Positions 3,907 through 8,468 of a stretch of DNA of 8,468 nt are shown here, piece after piece (position 1 is the stretch's first letter; every line of letters begins with the position of its first letter). The notes below the pieces were generated by a model. It saw only the letters and a list, made by a program, of their open reading frames with translations, ran no database searches and had not been told where the DNA came from. Source of the stretch: Glaesserella sp041817755. Lineage in GTDB: Bacteria; Pseudomonadota; Gammaproteobacteria; Enterobacterales; Pasteurellaceae. The translations under genes and the position numbers were made by a program. The stretch covers positions 1-8,468 of the forward strand of contig NZ_JBGYBX010000052.1 in NCBI RefSeq assembly GCF_041817755.1, in the 5' to 3' direction.

Positions 3907-6570
3907 TCAATGATGCAGATCATTGATATACTGTCCCGATAATTCCTCGACTTTTTCCACTACCCGATAATCCAAATCCGGATAATCCAAGCGTAAATAA
4001 TGGAAATTCTTACGGGCATAGGCAATTTTCAGTTGCTCGTTTTCACGTAATTTATCTTCATCTACGCCACTTTGAATACCTTTGCCGGTATTTTTAGTTT
4101 CGGCAACAAAATAGATTTTATTTTCGCCTTTAAACACCACCGCCCAGTCAGGATTGTAATTACCCAACGGAGTGGGGATTTTGAAACGTTCAGGCAATTT
4201 AAAATAAAATTCAATGTTTTCACTACTTTCACAATGTTTAGCAAAGGTATATTCAGTGGTGGAGTCCAGTGAAATACACGCTTCATAAATGGTTTTCGTT
4301 TTATCGTTTACGGCGAAAGTATATGGGTTGGCATAAAACTCAAAATCCTTGAACAACGTCATTTCATAACTTTTCCCGGCAATTTTTCGATACTCTATGC
4401 CGTCTGCCATAATAAGTTGCAATACCGCATTGATTTTTTCCGCCACCAAATCTATAAAGCGTTGCGGATTACGAAACACCTCTTGCAAGCGGTCGGATTG
4501 TTGCAAAATTTTGCAAAGCGTTATTCGGGTAAGTCCCGTTTTCTTTTGCAATTCATTCAGCAAATCAGGAATTGCCCATTGAGAATGAACGATTGTTTCG
4601 CCTGCCGCACGATAATCGGTCGCAATACCGCTTTCATCAATAATCAATTTCGCTTTAGCGTGCTTAATTTTGGTCGCTTCAATGGCCGGCATTTTGCGGA
4701 TTTTTTCCACCGCACTTTTAATCAGTTCATCATTACTGAAATTTACTCGATAAGTGGTTTGCTGCTTAATCCGTTCCCAAATTGCCACAAAATCAGGGTG
4801 TAAACTGAAATCTTTACGATAACGCACTTCTCGTTTATCTTCCCGTTTTTTAATATGGCTTTTCTCAAATTTCACGCCACAATCTTCTTCGATTTCACGT
4901 TGTAACGCTGTCGCAAATTGTTCATAACTTTCATTGGCAATCACGGTGAGCGTACTTTGAGCGCGATCATAAATACGCTGCCCGTGCTGATTAACCGGCA
5001 GTCGCAAGCCACGCCCGATTTCTTGGCGTTTTTTCATTTCGCTTGCCGTGTCGTTTAAGGTGCAAATTTGAAACACATTCGGATTATCCCAACCTTCTCG
5101 CAAAGCGGAATGTGAAAAAATAAAACGCAGCGGATTATCCAAAGAGAGTAATTTTTCTTTATCACGCATAATCAGCTGATAAGTATCATTATCCGCTTGC
5201 GTGGTACCGTTGGTATCTTTCGCCACGCCTTTTTTATCTTGCGAAAAATAGCCGTTGTGTACGCCGTTCGGTTCTTCCTTCGCTAATTCACGATAAATTT
5301 CTTCAAACCATTGGGCAAATTTGCCCCCTGAAGGTTTTTCTGCAGATGAGCGGTAGTTATCTACTTTATCAATAAAAAATAGCGATAAAACTTTCACTCC
5401 AAGCGGTCGTAATCTCTTCTCTTTTTGCAAATGTTCAGCAATGGTTCGGCGAATTTGCATTTTTTGCAAATCGTCTTTTAGCTGTGAATGATCAACGCCT
5501 TGAAAAATCTGTGTGCCGTTAGAAAATGCCACCATTTGACTTTCCGCATCCATTCCGCTCAAAATAAAACCGGAACGATACATTTCGTTTTGATTGGAAA
5601 GGTCGTACAAATCCTGATTAGGTTTCACAGTAACGACTTTTTTCTTCATTGCTTTGCTATCGTTAAATAATAACTCAATTTTTGCCGCCCAACTTTTCGC
5701 CGCAGTTTTGAGCTCTTTTAACGCAAGATAAACGCCATTTACCTCATTTTCCGTCACTACACTGTCCACTTCGATCTGTTTTACCAAGCCTAGCTCATAG
5801 GCTTGCACAGGGTTTAAACTGAAAATCGGGTTATAAGCATTTTTATGGGTTGCCGAATAACGCAAGGTAAACAGCGGATTTAAGCTCTCAATCGCATTGC
5901 GGCGAATATCCGTTTCCATATTTTGCGGTTCATCAATAATCACAATCGGATTGGCTTTTTGAATATAACTGATTGGTGCTTCGCCGCTTTCGTTGATGGT
6001 ATTAATCACATTGCTGTCTTTGGCAAAAGCATCAATATTCATCACCAAAATCTCAATATGATTGCTGCTCGCAAAGGCTTTCAAACGGGAAAGCTGATTG
6101 CTTTTATATTCAAACTTCGGGCTAACGCTTGGCTTATCAAATACATTGTTAAAATGTGTTTGCGTGATGTCAAGGGTATGCAACACCCCTTCACGAATGG
6201 CAACACTCGGCACCACAATCACAAATTTTTGCCAGCCGTATTGTTTGTTGAGCTCAAAAATCGTGCGTAAATAAACATAGGTTTTACCCGTTCCCGTTTC
6301 CATCTCCACGGTAAAGTTTTTACCGTTTTCGCTAAGCAAAGTGCGGTCGATTTTTTGACTGTTTTGCTGATTAGCTAAATTTTGCTGATTAGTTAAATTT
6401 TGCTGTAATTGCTCATCGCTGATTTGCAACGGTAAATTCGGGATAAAACGCAAATCATTTTGCGATCTTAACGCAAATTCACTAGCCGCATTCGGCTGCC
6501 CGATAAACAAATTTATCGCTGCATTCACTGCTTGCAGTTGGTAATCTAAGGTTTCAAATTGGAGTTTCAT
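3907..6570 (-). CDS. res: type III restriction endonuclease subunit Res
   Basis: This 887-residue protein is the ATP-dependent translocase/nuclease that cuts DNA in complex with Mod at unmethylated sites. Helicase superfamily 2 motifs are in order: ETGTGKT (91-97, Walker A), IIDEPQN (211-217, DEAD-like box with the DEPQ form typical of type III Res), SAT (239-241, motif III), SHSALREGWDNP (486-497, motif V region) and QEIGRGLRLP (516-525, motif VI). The C-terminal PD-(D/E)XK nuclease is intact: NPDWAVVF (806-813, Asp808) and FVAETKNTG (821-829, Glu824 and Lys826). Length is slightly under EcoP15I-class Res (about 970). A Gln/Asn-rich insert at about 54-73 comes from an 18-bp tandem repeat. 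The start, 9 bases after the mod stop, has GGGGA as ribosome site, so the genes form one operon. No damage is visible, so activity is expected. Confidence 0.96.
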   Translation of the reverse strand: MKLQFETLDYQLQAVNAAINLFIGQPNAASEFALRSQNDLRFIPNLPLQISDEQLQQNLTNQQNLANQQNSQKIDRTLLSENGKNFTVEMETGTGKTYVYLRTIFELNKQYGWQKFVIVVPSVAIREGVLHTLDITQTHFNNVFDKPSVSPKFEYKSNQLSRLKAFASSNHIEILVMNIDAFAKDSNVINTINESGEAPISYIQKANPIVIIDEPQNMETDIRRNAIESLNPLFTLRYSATHKNAYNPIFSLNPVQAYELGLVKQIEVDSVVTENEVNGVYLALKELKTAAKSWAAKIELLFNDSKAMKKKVVTVKPNQDLYDLSNQNEMYRSGFILSGMDAESQMVAFSNGTQIFQGVDHSQLKDDLQKMQIRRTIAEHLQKEKRLRPLGVKVLSLFFIDKVDNYRSSAEKPSGGKFAQWFEEIYRELAKEEPNGVHNGYFSQDKKGVAKDTNGTTQADNDTYQLIMRDKEKLLSLDNPLRFIFSHSALREGWDNPNVFQICTLNDTASEMKKRQEIGRGLRLPVNQHGQRIYDRAQSTLTVIANESYEQFATALQREIEEDCGVKFEKSHIKKREDKREVRYRKDFSLHPDFVAIWERIKQQTTYRVNFSNDELIKSAVEKIRKMPAIEATKIKHAKAKLIIDESGIATDYRAAGETIVHSQWAIPDLLNELQKKTGLTRITLCKILQQSDRLQEVFRNPQRFIDLVAEKINAVLQLIMADGIEYRKIAGKSYEMTLFKDFEFYANPYTFAVNDKTKTIYEACISLDSTTEYTFAKHCESSENIEFYFKLPERFKIPTPLGNYNPDWAVVFKGENKIYFVAETKNTGKGIQSGVDEDKLRENEQLKIAYARKNFHYLRLDYPDLDYRVVEKVEELSGQYINDLHH
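4709..4717 (-). repeat. DNA uptake sequence core, Hin type
   Basis: Exact AAGTGCGGT on the minus strand, inside the C-terminal third of res. One-mismatch Apl-like copies also occur in res at 4485-4493 (GCAAGCGGT) and 5399-5407 (CCAAGCGGT). Confidence 0.7.
6339..6347 (+). repeat. DNA uptake sequence core, Hin type
   Basis: Exact AAGTGCGGT on the plus strand, followed by CGATTTTTT, close to the extended Haemophilus consensus with its downstream T-run. It lies in the 5' part of res, 15 bases from the tandem repeat. Confidence 0.75.
6362..6405 (-). repeat. 18-bp in-frame tandem repeat in res
   Basis: Two 18-base units (TTTTGCTGATTAGCTAAA and a copy differing at one base, C to T) plus an 8-base partial copy lie head to tail. 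On the coding strand each unit encodes Asn-Leu-(Thr/Ala)-Asn-Gln-Gln, giving residues about 56-70 of Res, just before the Walker A domain. The unit length is a multiple of three, so gain or loss of a copy would change the linker length without breaking the frame. Confidence 0.85.
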
Positions 6571-6579
6571 TTTGTCCCC

Positions 6580-8468
6580 TTAAATCACAAAAAACGCAAT
6601 ATCCGCATCGTGCATTTGCAATTCGGTGTTTTTCTTTTGCGCGTCATTGCCGTTGAATAAACGGTCTAGGGTAACGACTTTTTTCGGCTGTTTGGCAATC
6701 ACTTTTTCAATCATCTCATCATTGATTTCCGTCAGCATTAAGGCAAAAGTGTGTCCGTTTTCATCTTCTACCCAAAACACCTGATTTTCCGACCGCACTT
6801 TCACTGTCAGTTTTAAACCCAAACGCAATAAAATCTCATAAAGCACCGCTTGCGTATCCGTTTGCTCGCTTACAGGATCGATAAACATTTCCAACTGATC
6901 GGCTAAATTTTCTGCCGTAGGCGATTGCCATTGTTTAAAATGGCTTTCCGTGAGTTTAAACACTTTAAATCCGGTATCTAACGAAGAGACAAGCGGTTGA
7001 TTTTCGGCATTATTTTGCAAAATGTGTTTACCGGCACGGCGGATACGTTCTTTGGTTATTTCTGATATTAAATGTGGTTTTTGATTTTTTTCTAAAAATT
7101 CAATAGCATTTTGTAAGGTTTTCTTATTGTCAGGTGAGGCGTTTTTTATAGCTTCATCTAAGTTCTCAGGTAGTTGCACACAAATAAAGCGTCTACGACC
7201 ATCATCTTTTGCATTTAACTGCATGATTGCATGTGCTGTAGTTCCACTTCCGCTAAAAAAGTCTAGTATTAAATCATTGTTTTCAACTTTAAAATTAATT
7301 AAATATTGAATTAAGCTAGTAGGTTTTGCGTAATCAAAAATATCAACACCAAAGAGTTTTTTTAGTTCTTTTGTTGCCCCTTCATTAGTTTCAATATTTT
7401 GATTTTTTTTATCAATAACAGGAGTGATAATATTATCTTTTATAAAATTAGTTGGTCTCTTCGTGCCTTTTTCTAATCTCTGAAATCGAATGGATAATTT
7501 ATCAGTTTTGGCAATAAATACTGTTCCTTTGGATATCTCATCATTTAGAGTGTCTTGGGTCCACTTGAACTCTCCCAATATTCTTATTTCAGATGTTGGT
7601 TTATTGTCTTGTATTTGAAGATCATTTAATAAAGTAACTCTATCGTATTTCCCTGCTTTTAATATTCCATTGTCCAAAAATTTGATAGTTAATGAATTAG
7701 CTGGAAATATAAGCTCCCTTTCCTTATTTCCAGAATTTAATAACGGTTCATCTCCATCATCTTGCATTTCTCCAATATACTTAATACCATCTTTATGTTT
7801 TTCATAACATAATATATATTCGTTAGTTTTTCTTGATTTTGTTGATAAGCTAGGTGGTGTTGATGTTTTTACCCACGAAAAACATTCAACAAAATTCTCC
7901 TCCCCAAACACTTCATCACACAACAATTTCAGTTGTGCCTGTTCATTATCATCAATGGAGATAAAAATTACGCCGTCATCGGTCAGCAAATTTTTGGCAA
8001 GGTGCAAACGGGGCAACATCATATTCAGCCAGTTACTGTGATAATGCCCGTTTTCCTTACTGTTACGCACAAAAGCACGTTTGAGATTGCCGTCTGCGTC
8101 CAAATCGCCCACTCTTTCAGCGTATTCGGCTTTGCTTTCGGCAAAATTATCCTTATAGATAAAATCATTACCCGTGTTATAAGGCGGATCGATATAAATC
8201 ATTTTGACGGAATTAAAATAGGATTTTTGCAACACCTTTAACACATCAAGGTTTTCACCCTCGATAAACACATTTTGGGTATGCTCAAAATCTATACTCT
8301 CTTCGACACAAGGCGTGAGCGTTTTAAAGGTTGGGGTTTGTAAGGTTTGATAGGCTGCCGATTTACCCGCCCAATTGAGCATATAGCGGTCGGTGCCGGT
8401 GGTGATTTCATTTGAGAAAAGCTGTTTGAACTTCTCAAAGTCAATTTCGTTTTCACAAAAAATTTCGG
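6580..8468 (-). CDS. mod: type III DNA methyltransferase subunit Mod (5' end outside the window)
   Basis: Mod recognises the target and methylates adenine N6; with Res it forms the type III enzyme. The reading frame stays open to the window edge. Upstream of the ATG at 8382 there are 28 more in-frame codons (ending NEITTGTDRY) that read like genuine protein, so that Met is probably internal and the true start lies outside. Numbering from Met8382, the order is that of a beta-class methyltransferase: IDPPYNTG (64-71, motif IV) precedes DFFSGSGTT (374-382, SAM-binding motif I). The target-recognition region lies between, about 170-370. A C-terminal region follows (ITKERIRRAGKHI, about 442-454, then to the FFVI end). 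At least 628 residues are visible, normal for the family. The stretch about 7056-7900 is much more AT-rich than its flanks, suggesting a transferred recognition region. Any repeat tract controlling phase variation would lie in the missing 5' part. Confidence 0.95.
   Translation of the reverse strand, partial: EIFCENEIDFEKFKQLFSNEITTGTDRYMLNWAGKSAAYQTLQTPTFKTLTPCVEESIDFEHTQNVFIEGENLDVLKVLQKSYFNSVKMIYIDPPYNTGNDFIYKDNFAESKAEYAERVGDLDADGNLKRAFVRNSKENGHYHSNWLNMMLPRLHLAKNLLTDDGVIFISIDDNEQAQLKLLCDEVFGEENFVECFSWVKTSTPPSLSTKSRKTNEYILCYEKHKDGIKYIGEMQDDGDEPLLNSGNKERELIFPANSLTIKFLDNGILKAGKYDRVTLLNDLQIQDNKPTSEIRILGEFKWTQDTLNDEISKGTVFIAKTDKLSIRFQRLEKGTKRPTNFIKDNIITPVIDKKNQNIETNEGATKELKKLFGVDIFDYAKPTSLIQYLINFKVENNDLILDFFSGSGTTAHAIMQLNAKDDGRRRFICVQLPENLDEAIKNASPDNKKTLQNAIEFLEKNQKPHLISEITKERIRRAGKHILQNNAENQPLVSSLDTGFKVFKLTESHFKQWQSPTAENLADQLEMFIDPVSEQTDTQAVLYEILLRLGLKLTVKVRSENQVFWVEDENGHTFALMLTEINDEMIEKVIAKQPKKVVTLDRLFNGNDAQKKNTELQMHDADIAFFVI
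6792..6800 (-). repeat. DNA uptake sequence core, Hin type
   Basis: Exact AAGTGCGGT (with the following C) on the minus strand, in the C-terminal part of mod. A one-mismatch Apl-like copy (ACCGCTTGC) lies nearby at 6845-6853. Confidence 0.7.
6989..6997 (+). repeat. DNA uptake sequence core, Apl type
   Basis: Exact ACAAGCGGT on the plus strand in mod, just left of the AT-rich recognition segment. No exact core of either type is seen from here to the right edge. Confidence 0.7.

Noticed and set aside
5923..6270. Plus-strand open frames antisense to hsdM, res and mod, such as this one and 7933-8241
   Set aside because: They mirror strongly conserved coding regions on the other strand and carry no recognisable motifs or ribosome sites.
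1..8468. CRISPR array, tRNA or rRNA genes, insertion sequence ends
   Set aside because: No regularly spaced direct repeats, cloverleaf-like sequences, transposase motifs or terminal inverted repeats were seen. The only tandem repeat is the 18-bp one in res.

Overview
The window looks like Pasteurellaceae DNA (Haemophilus, Aggregatibacter, Actinobacillus, Pasteurella and relatives). The direct evidence is ten exact 9-base DNA-uptake cores: five of the Haemophilus type (AAGTGCGGT) and five of the Actinobacillus pleuropneumoniae type (ACAAGCGGT). Each would be expected less than once by chance in 8.5 kb. Base composition is moderately AT-rich. The species cannot be fixed from the sequence. All intact genes lie on the minus strand, so transcription runs from high to low coordinates.

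Right part (about 3.9-8.5 kb): a type III restriction-modification pair. The mod methyltransferase gene enters across the right edge, so its 5' end is missing. It is followed 9 bases later by res, a helicase-nuclease with intact ATPase and PD-(D/E)XK motifs. The middle of mod, the presumed target-recognition region, is much more AT-rich than its flanks, which suggests allele exchange.

Middle (about 2.9-3.9 kb): a small gene for an exported protein of unknown function, then a terminator made of two inverted uptake sequences. Next come a 3' gene remnant resembling the end of a GyrI-like effector-binding domain, a second uptake-sequence hairpin, and a good promoter reading left.

Left part (1-2941): a compact type I restriction-modification operon, hsdS - dinD - hsdM. 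Neighbouring genes are 10 and 3 bases apart. The HsdS is half-size (one target-recognition domain plus one helix), and a DinD-family gene sits between specificity and modification genes. An ATG overlapping the hsdM stop suggests another coupled gene running off the left edge. No hsdR is seen in the window; that missing gene is the obvious candidate.

Overall this is a restriction/defence island with two different R-M systems in tandem. The families are known. The less ordinary points are the half-HsdS plus DinD arrangement, the mosaic mod gene, the gene remnant between the two systems, the exported protein of unknown role and the mixture of two uptake-sequence dialects.
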